In this document: positions 34,530 through 43,329 of the stretch, one piece after another
Numbering within the stretch: position 1 is the stretch's first letter
Layout of the letters: every line of letters starts with the position of its first letter
Source: Paramicrobacterium sp051513965
GTDB taxonomy: Bacteria; Actinomycetota; Actinomycetes; Actinomycetales; Microbacteriaceae
Assembly (NCBI RefSeq): GCF_051513965.1
Contig: NZ_CP195847.1
Coordinates: forward strand, 2,790,001-2,854,000
Direction of reading: 5' to 3'
Length of the DNA stretch: 64,000 bases
Made by a program: the position numbers and the translations under genes
Notes under the pieces: model-generated
What the model saw: only the letters and a program-made list of their open reading frames with translations
What the model was told of the DNA's origin: nothing
Database searches by the model: none

Positions 34530-35738
34530 TTATCCGTTCGAGGCCTTTGCGAAAGCGTCGTCGACGGGAGCCTTGCCTGTGATGGCGAGCTGAATGGCGT
34601 TGTAGATCACGGTCGCCGCCTCCGGCCAGTCCTCTCCGAGCTGGCCAGTGCGCGAGCGAGCGTTCTTCACCTGCTCAGTGAACGACGCCATCTCGGGCAT
34701 CTTCTCGACATACTCCTCAGCGAGCGCCGTTCGGGTCGGCACGAGGTAGCGTGACTCGGCGAGCGCGAGCTGGTTGTCGTCGCTCGAGATGCACTCGGCT
34801 GCCTTCGCCTGCTTCTCCTTGTCACCGGTCACGGGAACCGTCCACACTTCACCGCCGAGCGGGGCGACGGGAGTCTGACCGACCTCGTTGACGGGGACCT
34901 GCACCGAGTCCCAGTTGATGTCCGTCTCGTTGAGCGCTGGAATCTGCCACGGGCCGTTGACCATCATCGCCGCCTTGCCTGCGGCGAACTGGTCCTTGAC
35001 GTCGGCCTGCGACCAGTTCAGCACGCTGTTCGACGCCGAGCCGTCGTTCACGAGGTCGACCCAGAACTGCAGCGCCTCCTTCACCTCAGGGGTGTCGAGG
35101 TCGGTCTCGTCACCTTCGTTAGTCCACATGAACGGCAGGAACTGCCAGGCCCCCTCGTACGTGGCGATGGCCGAGAACGCGATGCCGTACGGGTCACCGC
35201 TCGTGAGCTTCGCAGCGGCATCCGCGAGGTCGTTCCACGTCTGTGGCGGTTCGATGCCCGCCTCGTCGAGCAAGTCAACGTTGTAGAACAGACCGAGCGT
35301 GTTGACGGCCGGAGCGAGGCCGTACAGCTCTCCCTCGTAGGTCGCGGCTTCAAGGATGCCGTCGGCGAACCCCTCGGTGTCGACGTCATAGTTGCTCAGC
35401 GGCGAGAGCCCTCCGGTTGCAGCAATCTCCTGCACGTCGGGGTTGTCGAGCATGAGCACATCGGGCAGCGTCTTCGACGACCCGCGCTGCAGCACCTTCT
35501 GAATGAGGTCTTTGCCTGGAACGGTCTCGCGCTTGATTGTGACGTCGACCTCGGTGGCGCATCGGTCGAGCGCCTCTTGTACGAGCGTCTTGTCGGGTTC
35601 GTTGTTGTAGTAGTCGAGGATCGTCAAGGTGTCGGGGTCTCCCGACCCGCTGCTCGATGTTCCGCCACTGCAGCCGGTGAGCGCGAGCGGCACGGCCGCT
35701 GCGACTGCGAGGACGGAGAGGTACCGGCGATGATGCAT
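34530..35738 (-). CDS. Sugar ABC transporter substrate-binding lipoprotein (CUT1)
   Basis: A 402-residue lipoprotein receptor. The signal runs MHHRRYLSVLAVAAAVPLA to the lipobox LTGC, followed by a Gly/Ser linker; the family 1 hinge is seen in FAAGKAAMMVNGPWQIP. Start ATG 35738 has AAAGGAG 6 nt upstream; the longer frame to 35777 does not. It lies second in an operon that starts with a Gfo/Idh oxidoreductase (35778). The linked ThuA and oxidoreductases suggest a trehalose-like or other glucoside ligand. Confidence 0.9.
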   Translation of the reverse strand: MHHRRYLSVLAVAAAVPLALTGCSGGTSSSGSGDPDTLTILDYYNNEPDKTLVQEALDRCATEVDVTIKRETVPGKDLIQKVLQRGSSKTLPDVLMLDNPDVQEIAATGGLSPLSNYDVDTEGFADGILEAATYEGELYGLAPAVNTLGLFYNVDLLDEAGIEPPQTWNDLADAAAKLTSGDPYGIAFSAIATYEGAWQFLPFMWTNEGDETDLDTPEVKEALQFWVDLVNDGSASNSVLNWSQADVKDQFAAGKAAMMVNGPWQIPALNETDINWDSVQVPVNEVGQTPVAPLGGEVWTVPVTGDKEKQAKAAECISSDDNQLALAESRYLVPTRTALAEEYVEKMPEMASFTEQVKNARSRTGQLGEDWPEAATVIYNAIQLAITGKAPVDDAFAKASNG

Positions 35739-35777
35739 GGTTGGCTCCTTTGCCTTGGTGTTGTATTGGGGGTGCAA

Positions 35778-36965
35778 TCACTGCTCTGCCTGCACGGTGA
35801 CCCAGCCCGCGTTCGACGCCGCACTCCGCTCGACGGCGTCGAGAATGCGCTGCACTTGCAGGCCGTCGTCGAACGAGGGCTTGGGGTCACGGCCGGCAGC
35901 GATGTCGCGAACGAAGTCGGCGATCTCGTGCACGAACGTGTGGTCGTAACCGAGGCCGTGGCCAGCTGGCCACCATGCTCCCGCGTATGGGTGCTCGGGC
36001 TCGGTGACGAGGATGCGGCGGAATCCCGCTTCGGCGGCCGGCGCTGTGTGGTCGTGGAACCACAGTTCGTTAAGCTGCTCGAAGTCGAACGCGAGCGAAC
36101 CGCGCGAGCCGTTGATCTCGATGCGCATGGCGTTCTTGCGGCCGGCTGCGAACCGGGTCGCTTCGAAGGTCGCGAGCGCACCCTGATCGGTTCGAGCGAT
36201 GACGATGGCGGAGTCGTCGACGGTGACATCGCCTCGACCGTCTCCGCCCGTCGCGTGCAGGCCGCTGGAACTTCCGGGCAGTGGGCGGCTTTTCACGAAG
36301 GTCTCGGTGAGCGCGCTCAGGCCGGCGATGCGGTGCCCACTGATGTACTGGGCAAGATCGATGATGTGCGCACCGATGTCGCCTAGCGCACCCGATCCCG
36401 CCTTGTCGCGCTCGAGCCGCCAGACCAGCGGGAAGTCCTCATCGACGATCCAGTCCTGCAGGTACTCCGCGCGAATGTGCCTGATCGTTCCGATCCGGCC
36501 CTCGTCGATCAGCTGATGGGCGTAGGCGAGTGCGGGAGTACGACGGTAGCTGTATCCCACCATTGACCGAACGCCGCTGACACGGGCTGCTGCGGCAGCA
36601 GCCGCCATCTGAGTCGCCTCGTCGAGGGAGTTCGCGAGCGGCTTCTCGCAAAGCACGTGCTTTCCGGCGTTGAGTGCGGCAATCGCGATCGTTGCGTGCA
36701 AGTGGCCGGGAGCGCAAATGTCGATGATGTCAATCTCGGGGTCATCAATGACCGCTCGCCAGTCGCTCTCGGCACGACCGAAGCCGTGCTCCGCGGCGAA
36801 GCTCTCGGTCGCTTTCATGTCGCGGCCGCATACGACGGAGAGCTGCGGCTCGACTCCGAGGTCGAAGAATCGCGGTGCCGTTCGCCACGCCTGAGTGTGG
36901 ATCTTACCCATGAACGAGTGGCCAATGACGGCCACGTTCACTGACGTGCGCTCTGCAGCTAACAT
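35778..36965 (-). CDS. Gfo/Idh/MocA family oxidoreductase, first gene of the ThuA operon
   Basis: A 395-residue NAD(P)-dependent dehydrogenase-like protein. Rossmann motif VNVAVIGHSFMGKIHTQAW; signature VLCEKPLANSLDEA with the catalytic lysine; substrate-domain motif ALGDIGAHIIDLAQY with the conserved Asp/His. It differs from the oxidoreductase at 30649, and two such enzymes in one operon suit a keto-sugar pathway (oxidise, cleave or isomerise, reduce). Divergent from the LacI gene; the operator at 36991-37010 is 26 bases from its ATG 36965. Confidence 0.9.
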   Translation of the reverse strand: MLAAERTSVNVAVIGHSFMGKIHTQAWRTAPRFFDLGVEPQLSVVCGRDMKATESFAAEHGFGRAESDWRAVIDDPEIDIIDICAPGHLHATIAIAALNAGKHVLCEKPLANSLDEATQMAAAAAAARVSGVRSMVGYSYRRTPALAYAHQLIDEGRIGTIRHIRAEYLQDWIVDEDFPLVWRLERDKAGSGALGDIGAHIIDLAQYISGHRIAGLSALTETFVKSRPLPGSSSGLHATGGDGRGDVTVDDSAIVIARTDQGALATFEATRFAAGRKNAMRIEINGSRGSLAFDFEQLNELWFHDHTAPAAEAGFRRILVTEPEHPYAGAWWPAGHGLGYDHTFVHEIADFVRDIAAGRDPKPSFDDGLQVQRILDAVERSAASNAGWVTVQAEQ

Positions 36966-36990
36966 GGTGCTCCTCGGTTGTCGTCGATCG

Positions 36991-37010
36991 AAAGTAAAGC
37001 GCTTAACTTT
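36991..37010. promoter_or_regulatory. LacI-family operator, site 1
   Basis: AAAGTAAAGCGCTTAACTTT is a 20-bp palindrome with one mismatched pair and the central AGCGCT typical of LacI/GalR sites. It is 26 bases upstream of the oxidoreductase start. Confidence 0.8.
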
Positions 37011-37056
37011 CTACTCGCCATCGAGTATCGGGGGAGATACTGTTCCCGTCAAGCAA

Positions 37057-37076
37057 AAAGTTAAGCGCTTAGCCGC
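37057..37076. promoter_or_regulatory. LacI-family operator, site 2
   Basis: AAAGTTAAGCGCTTAGCCGC shares the core TAAGCGCTTA with site 1, 66 bp away. It lies 69 bases before the LacI start. Two sites at about six helical turns could allow looping across the divergent promoters. Confidence 0.75.
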
Positions 37077-37144
37077 ATGGCGTGTTAAAAGTGGGGAATG
37101 CCCATGAGAGACTGCTAAGCGCCAGCACAACGGAGGACGAACTC

Positions 37145-38161
37145 GTGGCCACGATGCACGATGTCGCGCAACATGCGAATGTTTCGATCGCCACGGTGTC
37201 GTTCGTTGTCAACGATTCGAAGCCCGTGGCACCCGCTACGCGCGAGCGGGTCGAACAAGCGATGAGAGATCTCGGCTATCGCCGAAACTCGGTCGGCCGC
37301 GCACTCGCGAGAGGCAAGACGTTCATCATCGCGCTGCTGTATCCGGCGCTTCAACATCATTTCAGCACGACGGCTGTTCGATTCTTCACGAGCGCAGCAG
37401 CACAGGCTCGAGAGCGCGGATACAACCTCGTGCTGTGGCCCATCAGCAACGAAGCCGAGCAAGTGACGGAGCTCACGGCAACGGGTCTCGTTGACGGCGT
37501 GCTGCTGATGGAGGTGCAGCTCGACGACTCCCGCGTCGATGAACTCGAGCGGCGAAAGACGCCGTTTGCGCTGATCGGGCGCACACGCGACACCGAGGGC
37601 ATCGCGTTCGTTGACGTCGATTTCGAATCGACGGTGGAAGCTGCGATCGACCATCTCATGGAGCTTGGTCACACGCGCTTCGCCCTGATCGACGGCGGCT
37701 ACGGAAGTGGAAACCTCAGCGGATACGGTCCGGTCGCGCGGGCGCGCGGGACGTTCGGCGAGGTGACGGCCCAGCGCGGTCTGAGCGGGGTCATGCTTAC
37801 GTGTGACGAAAACTCCGAGGCCGGGCGCGAACTGGCCGCCGAGTTCGCGTTGGAGCATCGCGAGGTGACGGCGCTACTGGTCATGAATGAGCACGCGGCT
37901 CCCGGCTTCGTGGCCGGACTACGCCGTGCCGGCATCCGGATACCGGACGATGTTTCGGTCATCTCCATCGGTTCATCAACCGACATGGCGGCGATGGCCG
38001 ACCCTCAACTGACACTGATGATCTCGCCGGCCGTGGAGCTCGGCCGCATGGGCGTCGACGCGATCATTGAGCGCATCGAAAATCCACAGCATCCGCTCCC
38101 GCAGACGCTGTTAGCTTGTACGTTCACTCAAGGCGGTTCAGCATCACGGGTCCGAGGATGA
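37145..38161 (+). CDS. LacI family regulator of the ThuA operon
   Basis: A 338-residue repressor with an N-terminal HTH (MHDVAQHANVSIATVSFVVN), hinge helix (NSVGRALARGKTFIIALL) and effector domain. The start is GTG 37145, preceded by GGAGG at 37131-37135; an upstream ATG frame at 37082 would overlap the promoter and has no binding site. It is divergent from the oxidoreductase-SBP-permease-ThuA operon with two matching palindromes between, so it very probably represses that operon and itself. Confidence 0.9.
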   Translation: MATMHDVAQHANVSIATVSFVVNDSKPVAPATRERVEQAMRDLGYRRNSVGRALARGKTFIIALLYPALQHHFSTTAVRFFTSAAAQARERGYNLVLWPISNEAEQVTELTATGLVDGVLLMEVQLDDSRVDELERRKTPFALIGRTRDTEGIAFVDVDFESTVEAAIDHLMELGHTRFALIDGGYGSGNLSGYGPVARARGTFGEVTAQRGLSGVMLTCDENSEAGRELAAEFALEHREVTALLVMNEHAAPGFVAGLRRAGIRIPDDVSVISIGSSTDMAAMADPQLTLMISPAVELGRMGVDAIIERIENPQHPLPQTLLACTFTQGGSASRVRG

Positions 38162-38428
38162 CGAGCATCGTCACTGATTCCGGCTGATCACTCGATCCGA
38201 ATGGATCAGGGTTTGCGACTGCGGTTGCGAGCGCGCGTTCATCCGCGGCCCCTGCCTGAGCACTCTCACCTCGTACGATCTCCGCAGGCGAACCCTCGCC
38301 TCACCCCGGCTTCATTGAGGCAAGCTCAGTAGGATGGCTCGCGATGAGCGCGAACACAGTTCGCGTCGCAACGTTGATGTGCGCAACCGAGAATCTAGAC
38401 GGCTGATCGAGCCGAGAACGGATGTCCC

Positions 38429-39166
38429 GTGCGAAGTGACATTGATGCCGTGGTCTTCGACTGCGATGGAGTACTCGTCGACAGCGAAATCCTCTCGCTG
38501 AAGATCGGGCAGAGGGTCCTCGCCGACCTGGGCTGGGAAGCCGACCTACCCACGCTCGTCGAGTCGTTCATGGGGTGCTCCCACGAGCACTACATCGCAG
38601 AAGTCGAGAGAAACATCGGGCGCGCACTCGACGACGGTTGGTCTGTCCCGTACCAGCCTTGGTACGACAAGGCATTCGCTGAAGACCTCCGCGAGATCGA
38701 GGGAATCTCGCTCGCTCTCGACAGCATCGAACTTCCCACGGCCGTTGCATCGAACAGCAAGCACGAGCGGATCCGCTCGTCGCTGGCAACCGTCGGTCTT
38801 CTCGACCGGTTCGAGGGGCGCATCTGCAGCGCCGAAGACGTACCGAACGGAAAGCCCGCACCCGATGTTTACCTCAAGGCGGCCGAGACGCTCGGCGTCG
38901 ACCCCGCACGCTGCATCGCCGTCGAAGACAGCAGATTCGGCGTGCAGGCAGCGCGCGCGGCAGGTATGACGGTTCTCGCGTACGAGACCGACATGACGCC
39001 CGCGGGCTGGTTCGACAGGCCAGATGTCACGGTCTTCCGGTCGATGGCAGACCTCCCCGCCCTCATCGATGACCTGTCCCCTAAGGTCAGCCGCGACCGT
39101 GGGCTACACGGGACTTCCGCGACGCGGCATCCAGTATCACCGCGAGCAAAAGCACCGCTCCCGTGA
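38429..39166 (+). CDS. HAD-IA phosphatase/phosphomutase-like protein
   Basis: A 245-residue HAD hydrolase resembling beta-phosphoglucomutases and sugar-phosphate phosphatases: motif I FDCDGVLVDSE, motif II ASNSKHERIR, motif III GKPAPDVY, motif IV AVEDSRFGVQAA. The start is GTG 38429 (no ATG before motif I). The last 26 codons, after IDDLSPKVSRD, look unlike the family and overlap the 3' end of the convergent CUT2 permease by 80 nt, so the C-terminus may have been extended by loss of an earlier stop. Likely role: dephosphorylating a sugar phosphate produced by the neighbouring kinases. Confidence 0.85.
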   Translation: MRSDIDAVVFDCDGVLVDSEILSLKIGQRVLADLGWEADLPTLVESFMGCSHEHYIAEVERNIGRALDDGWSVPYQPWYDKAFAEDLREIEGISLALDSIELPTAVASNSKHERIRSSLATVGLLDRFEGRICSAEDVPNGKPAPDVYLKAAETLGVDPARCIAVEDSRFGVQAARAAGMTVLAYETDMTPAGWFDRPDVTVFRSMADLPALIDDLSPKVSRDRGLHGTSATRHPVSPRAKAPLP

Positions 39167-40355
39167 TCATGTAGCGGAACGACGAGTCGAGGTTCAGCAG
39201 TGTCAGGCCGCTTGAGATCGACTGGATCACGATCACACCGAGGAGCGCCGAGTAGGCAGAGCCGCGACCTCCGAACAGACTTGTTCCACCGATGACCGCC
39301 GCCGCAATCGCGTTGAGGTTGACGTCACCGCCACCGCTGCTCTGGGCAGCCGCCGCCAGACGCCCCGCTGCGAGCACCCCGCCGAGCGCGGCGAGGCTCG
39401 AACCGAGCGCGAACACAGAGACGATGACGCCCGAGACGTTGATGCCCGCACGTCGAGCTGCTTCGCGGTTGCCGCCGATCGCAAAGACCGAGCGCCCCCA
39501 CTTGGTGCGACGCAGTGCGTACTGCACACAGAACACAAGCGCTCCGAACAGCACGAACATCCAACCGACGCCGCGACCCTGATTGAGGTACCAGACGACA
39601 GCAACGATCACGACGGTCAACAGCAGCGCCTGAGCGACGATGAACGACATCGGTGTGGCAGAGAGATCCGCCGCACGGCGTCGCTGAGCCGTGCGTGCCT
39701 TTGCTGCGAAGAAGGCGAGCCCGATGCCGACCGACAGCACGTACGACAGCCACACCGGGACGAAGGCGAGCTGCCCGAACCAGACGATGAACGAGTCGTA
39801 CGGCAGGTTGATGGTCCCCTCGGGGCCGAGCACCCACAGCTGCACACCGAGGAAGGCGAGCAGACCGGCGAGGGTGATTACGAACGAGGGAACCCCGAAC
39901 CGCACATACACCGCCGAGTAGATGAGGCCGATCAGCGTTCCTGTCAGCACAGCGGCCAGGAGCGTCACTGCGATGGGCAGCTGCATGTTCACGAGCGTCA
40001 CGGCGAGCACCGCCGCCGAGAGACCGCTCACCGAACCGACCGACAGGTCGATCTCACCCAGCAGCAGAACGCACGCGACGCCGAGCGCAATGACGCCGAG
40101 CGCCGCGCTCTGCATGAGCAGGTTGACGAGGTTGGCTGGCGACAGGAACACCGGGTTCAGCGCCTGGAAGATCGACCAGATGACGACCAGCCCGACGATG
40201 ATCGGCAGTGGTCCGAGCTCACCCCCGCGCACTCGGTCGATCGCCGCCTGCGCGAGTCCCTTCACGCCTTTCCGCTGAAGCAGCCGCTCATCGGCGAGGT
40301 CGGTTGCGACGGTCGCTGGGCCGCGGGCATCCTTCGATTTCACTGCACTCCTCAT
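39087..40355 (-). CDS. Sugar ABC transporter permease (CUT2, XylH-like)
   Basis: A 422-residue polytopic permease of the ribose/xylose class, with about ten helices. The class motif LGEIDLSVGSVSGLSAAV lies in the first third, GVPSFVITLAGLLAF in the middle and NAIAAAVIGGTSLFGGRGS near the end. It is longer than RbsC (about 320), as XylH-type permeases are, with an inserted hydrophilic stretch (KARTAQRRRAADLS). It overlaps the ATPase gene by ATGA. Its 3' end overlaps the convergent HAD gene. Confidence 0.92.
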   Translation of the reverse strand: MRSAVKSKDARGPATVATDLADERLLQRKGVKGLAQAAIDRVRGGELGPLPIIVGLVVIWSIFQALNPVFLSPANLVNLLMQSAALGVIALGVACVLLLGEIDLSVGSVSGLSAAVLAVTLVNMQLPIAVTLLAAVLTGTLIGLIYSAVYVRFGVPSFVITLAGLLAFLGVQLWVLGPEGTINLPYDSFIVWFGQLAFVPVWLSYVLSVGIGLAFFAAKARTAQRRRAADLSATPMSFIVAQALLLTVVIVAVVWYLNQGRGVGWMFVLFGALVFCVQYALRRTKWGRSVFAIGGNREAARRAGINVSGVIVSVFALGSSLAALGGVLAAGRLAAAAQSSGGGDVNLNAIAAAVIGGTSLFGGRGSAYSALLGVIVIQSISSGLTLLNLDSSFRYMITGAVLLLAVILDAASRKSRVAHGRG

Positions 40356-41152
40356 GACTGCTCTCCCTCGTTTCGAGAGGACACTCGCGTGGCGCGCTGC
40401 GTCACCACGTTGTCGCTCGCACCGGTGATGGCAGCAACAAGCTCGTCACCGCTCGTCGTGCGCGCGTCGAAGATTCCGTTGTTTCGGCCGAGACGCAGCA
40501 CGGCCACACGGTCGGCAACAGCCTGAACATCGGCCATGTTGTGACTGATCATGATGACAGCGAGACCGTTCTCGCGCAGTCGCTCGACGAGGTTCAGCAC
40601 CTCAGCGGTCTGTGCGACGCCGAGCGCCGCCGTCGGCTCATCGAGCATGATGAGCTTCGGCTTGCCGAGCAGCGACCGGGCGATCGCAACCGTCTGCCGC
40701 TGGCCGCCCGAGAGCGCCGCGATCGGAATGCGCACCGACGGAATCTTCGCCGAGAGCTGCCGCAGCAGACCCCAGGCTTCGACCTCCATCGAGACGTCGT
40801 CGACTGCCCACGGGGAGAGCTCCCGTCCGAGAAACAGGTTTTCGACGACCGACATGTTGTCGCACAGCGCGAGGTCTTGGAAGACCGTGGCGATGCCGAG
40901 CTCGATCGCCCGCGATGGTCCGTCGATCGTCACCTTCTCGCCGTCGAAGAAGATCTCACCCGCGGTGGGCGCGTGTGCGCCGGCGAGGACCTTGACGAGC
41001 GTGGACTTGCCCGCGCCGTTGTCTCCGACCAGCGCAACGATCTCGCCAGCGTGAACGTCGAGATCGATATCCGTCAGAGCGGCAACGGCGCCGAACCGTT
41101 TGCTCACCCCGCGGAGGGAGAGAACGGGTGCCTCAGAAGTTTCTTGTGCCAT
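40352..41152 (-). CDS. Sugar ABC transporter ATPase (CUT2), single domain
   Basis: A 266-residue ATP-binding subunit with one nucleotide-binding domain: Walker A GDNGAGKST, signature ALSGGQRQTVAIARSL, Walker B LIMLDEPTAALG, H-loop MISHNMAD. RbsA and XylG have two such domains; a single-domain ATPase as here would work as a homodimer, as known for FrcA-type CUT2 systems. The start ATG 41152 is chosen at MAQETSEAP; the frame upstream would cover the hairpin 41172-41198. Ribosome binding site weak. Confidence 0.9.
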   Translation of the reverse strand: MAQETSEAPVLSLRGVSKRFGAVAALTDIDLDVHAGEIVALVGDNGAGKSTLVKVLAGAHAPTAGEIFFDGEKVTIDGPSRAIELGIATVFQDLALCDNMSVVENLFLGRELSPWAVDDVSMEVEAWGLLRQLSAKIPSVRIPIAALSGGQRQTVAIARSLLGKPKLIMLDEPTAALGVAQTAEVLNLVERLRENGLAVIMISHNMADVQAVADRVAVLRLGRNNGIFDARTTSGDELVAAITGASDNVVTQRATRVSSRNEGEQS

Positions 41153-41171
41153 ACGTTTCGCTAACTGTGCA

Positions 41172-41198
41172 GTGGGGCGGCCACCGAGGCCGCCCCAC
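41172..41198 (-). terminator. Intercistronic hairpin after binding-protein gene
   Basis: A perfect 11-bp stem GTGGGGCGGCC/GGCCGCCCCAC with a 5-nt loop, 5 bases after the binding-protein stop and 19 before the ATPase start. It probably limits read-through so that receptor exceeds ATPase and permease. Confidence 0.75.
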
Positions 41199-41203
41199 AT
41201 CCG

Positions 41204-42277
41204 CTACTTGATTCCGAGTTCTTCACAGGCCGAGGCGTACTCGTCCTTGCAGACCTGATCAGCCGTGTAGATGCCTCCGTCGAAGATGATCTCCTTGACG
41301 TTCTCGGCTGTCACGACCTCGGGGACGAACAGCGCCGAGGGGGTATCGAACAGCTCAGCATCCGCCTTGGGGGTCTCACCCTTGATGAACCCGACCGCGA
41401 CCTCCGCTGCCTTCTCCGCCACGATGCTGATCGGCTTGGAGATGGTGTTGTACTGGTCGCCCGAGATGATGCGCTGGATCGCGGCGACCTCGGCGTCGTT
41501 TCCGGTCACCGGCGGCAGCTCGTCAAGACCTGCGGCCTTGAATGCGGCGATCGTTCCGCCCGCGGTTCCGTCGTTCGCGGCGACAACACCAACGATGTCA
41601 TCGCGGAACTGGGAGATCTGCCCCGACACCCAGTCCTGAGCCTTCTGAGGGACCCAGTCCGGAGTGTCGTACGAGGCGAGCACCTCGTAGTCGCTGGCCT
41701 CGACGACCTCGACGGAGCCCTCCTTGATCAGCATGGCCGCGTCGTCCGACGGCGAACCGTTGACCATCAGCAGTCCGCCGTCCGTGATGCCCTCGTCAGC
41801 GAGGTGGTCGACGAGCGACTGCGCGATCAGCTTGCCGATCTCCTTGTTGTCGAACGACACATAGAAGTCAGCGGCGACGTCGGGAACCGGGCGATCGTAC
41901 GTCACGACCTTGATTCCCGCTGCCTGGGCAGATTGAACAGAGGATGCCGCGGCCGTCGTATCGACCGCGTCGATGACGATGACGTCGACGCCCTGCGCGA
42001 CCATCGACTCCATCTGCTGCTGTTGCTTGGAGGCGTCGCCGTCGGCGTTCTGATACATGACCTCGCAGCCTTCGCAGAGTTCGCCGACCTTCTTCTTGAA
42101 CAGCGGCGAGTCCTGCTCCTCGTACCGGGTCGAGGCGCGGTCCGGCATCAGAAAGGCGATCTTGCCGCTTTCGCCTCCGCCATCGCCCGACTCCTCCGTC
42201 GAACACCCGGCGAGGGCTCCTATCAGGAGCGAAGCAGCCGCCGTGGCGACGGCGAGCCTCGTAAACCCAGTCCTCAT
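41204..42277 (-). CDS. Sugar ABC transporter substrate-binding lipoprotein (CUT2, XylF-like)
   Basis: A 357-residue receptor of the ribose/xylose class. The lipoprotein signal ends LIGALAGC; mature motifs are KIAFLMPDRASTRYEEQDSP, DVIVIDAVDTTAAAS and GVVAANDGTAGGTIAAFKAAG. Start ATG 42277 has GAAGGAG 8 nt upstream; the longer frame to 42352 is unsupported. The family binds pentoses and similar small sugars. The linked kinases and dehydrogenase (43330-47425) should act on the cargo. Confidence 0.9.
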   Translation of the reverse strand: MRTGFTRLAVATAAASLLIGALAGCSTEESGDGGGESGKIAFLMPDRASTRYEEQDSPLFKKKVGELCEGCEVMYQNADGDASKQQQQMESMVAQGVDVIVIDAVDTTAAASSVQSAQAAGIKVVTYDRPVPDVAADFYVSFDNKEIGKLIAQSLVDHLADEGITDGGLLMVNGSPSDDAAMLIKEGSVEVVEASDYEVLASYDTPDWVPQKAQDWVSGQISQFRDDIVGVVAANDGTAGGTIAAFKAAGLDELPPVTGNDAEVAAIQRIISGDQYNTISKPISIVAEKAAEVAVGFIKGETPKADAELFDTPSALFVPEVVTAENVKEIIFDGGIYTADQVCKDEYASACEELGIK

Positions 42278-42465
42278 CGTTGAGTCTCCTTCGTTGAAAT
42301 GTGACCTTGAGCCCTGACAGTACTCGAAAACTTCGGGAAAGTTAACACCCAAAATGATATTTCATCGTGACACGGCGGTAATCATGCGACAGGATGGAGC
42401 ACAGCATCCGTCATCTGGAGCCCTCAGCGCCGACCGGATGCTTGGATGAATTCGGAGGCACCGCT

Positions 42466-43242
42466 ATGGGAGACGACGCACGATTGAGCCGGCAGGCACG
42501 CCAGAGCGTGATCATCGACCATCTGACGCGCGAAGGCAGTGCCAGCGCGGCAGACCTGGTGGAACTGACCGGGCGCAGCCTCATGACCATCCATCGTGAT
42601 ATCGACGAGCTCGCAGCGAAGGGTTTCATCCGCAAGTTCCACGGCGGTGTCTCGGCACTTCCGACGAGCGTCTTCGAATCGAGTGCGGAGTTCCGCCTCA
42701 CACGCAACGCCGCGTCGAAGCGAGCGCTTGCTCAGGCGGCATCCTCTCTCATCGAACCGGGCATGTCGATCATGGTCGACGACTCGACGACGGCGCTGGC
42801 TCTCGCCCCATTCCTCACAGACATCGGCCCGCTCACCGTGCTGACCAACTTCCGCCTGCTCGGCGAGGAGCTGCGGCTGAGCGAGAGCATCCACCTCATC
42901 ATGATCGGCGGCTCGTACTCGCGCTCGCACGACTCCTACATCGGCCCGCCCGACATCACGGGGCTGAACAGCTATTCGGTCGACATCGTATTTCAGTCGA
43001 CGTCGACGATGGATGCCGCGTGGACGTACCACCAGGAGCAGGACGTCGTCGCGATGAAGCGGGTCATGCTGAGCGCGGGCGCTCGTCGCGTGCTCATGAT
43101 GGACGGCAGCAAGGTGGGCAAGACCTCTCTGCACCGCTACGTGCCCGTCGCGGAGTTCACCGACCTCGTCGTGACCGGCGACGTTTCCGACGAGTTCCTC
43201 TCCTCGGTCGACGAGTCGGTCGCCGTCAAACGAGCATCCTGA
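42466..43242 (+). CDS. DeoR family regulator
   Basis: A 258-residue repressor. The N-terminal DeoR HTH is RQSVIIDHLTREGSASAADL then VELTGRSLMTIHRDIDEL; the C-terminal DeoRC sensor domain has IMVDDSTTALALAP and the phosphosugar-binding region MDGSKVGKTSLHR. Start ATG 42466 follows GGAGG by 7 nt. It is divergent from the CUT2 operon and parallel to the dehydrogenase-kinase operon, so it could regulate both. DeoR regulators typically respond to a phosphorylated sugar intermediate. Confidence 0.9.
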   Translation: MGDDARLSRQARQSVIIDHLTREGSASAADLVELTGRSLMTIHRDIDELAAKGFIRKFHGGVSALPTSVFESSAEFRLTRNAASKRALAQAASSLIEPGMSIMVDDSTTALALAPFLTDIGPLTVLTNFRLLGEELRLSESIHLIMIGGSYSRSHDSYIGPPDITGLNSYSVDIVFQSTSTMDAAWTYHQEQDVVAMKRVMLSAGARRVLMMDGSKVGKTSLHRYVPVAEFTDLVVTGDVSDEFLSSVDESVAVKRAS

Positions 43243-43329
43243 CCGGAAAGCATTCCCTTCCACAGTCTCACTGTTAGTGTTACCATCCTGAGTGATAATT
43301 CGGTGTCGAGGCACCAGGAAGTGGGGATC

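Noticed and set aside
38162..38428. Possible terminator or small RNA between LacI and the HAD gene
   Set aside because: No stem longer than a few base pairs and no promoter-like pair stood out.
42329..42372. AACTT/AAGTT and ATGATATTTCAT as DeoR operators
   Set aside because: Short, imperfect symmetry; a loosely similar TGTTA motif at 43269-43285 was not close enough to support a shared site.
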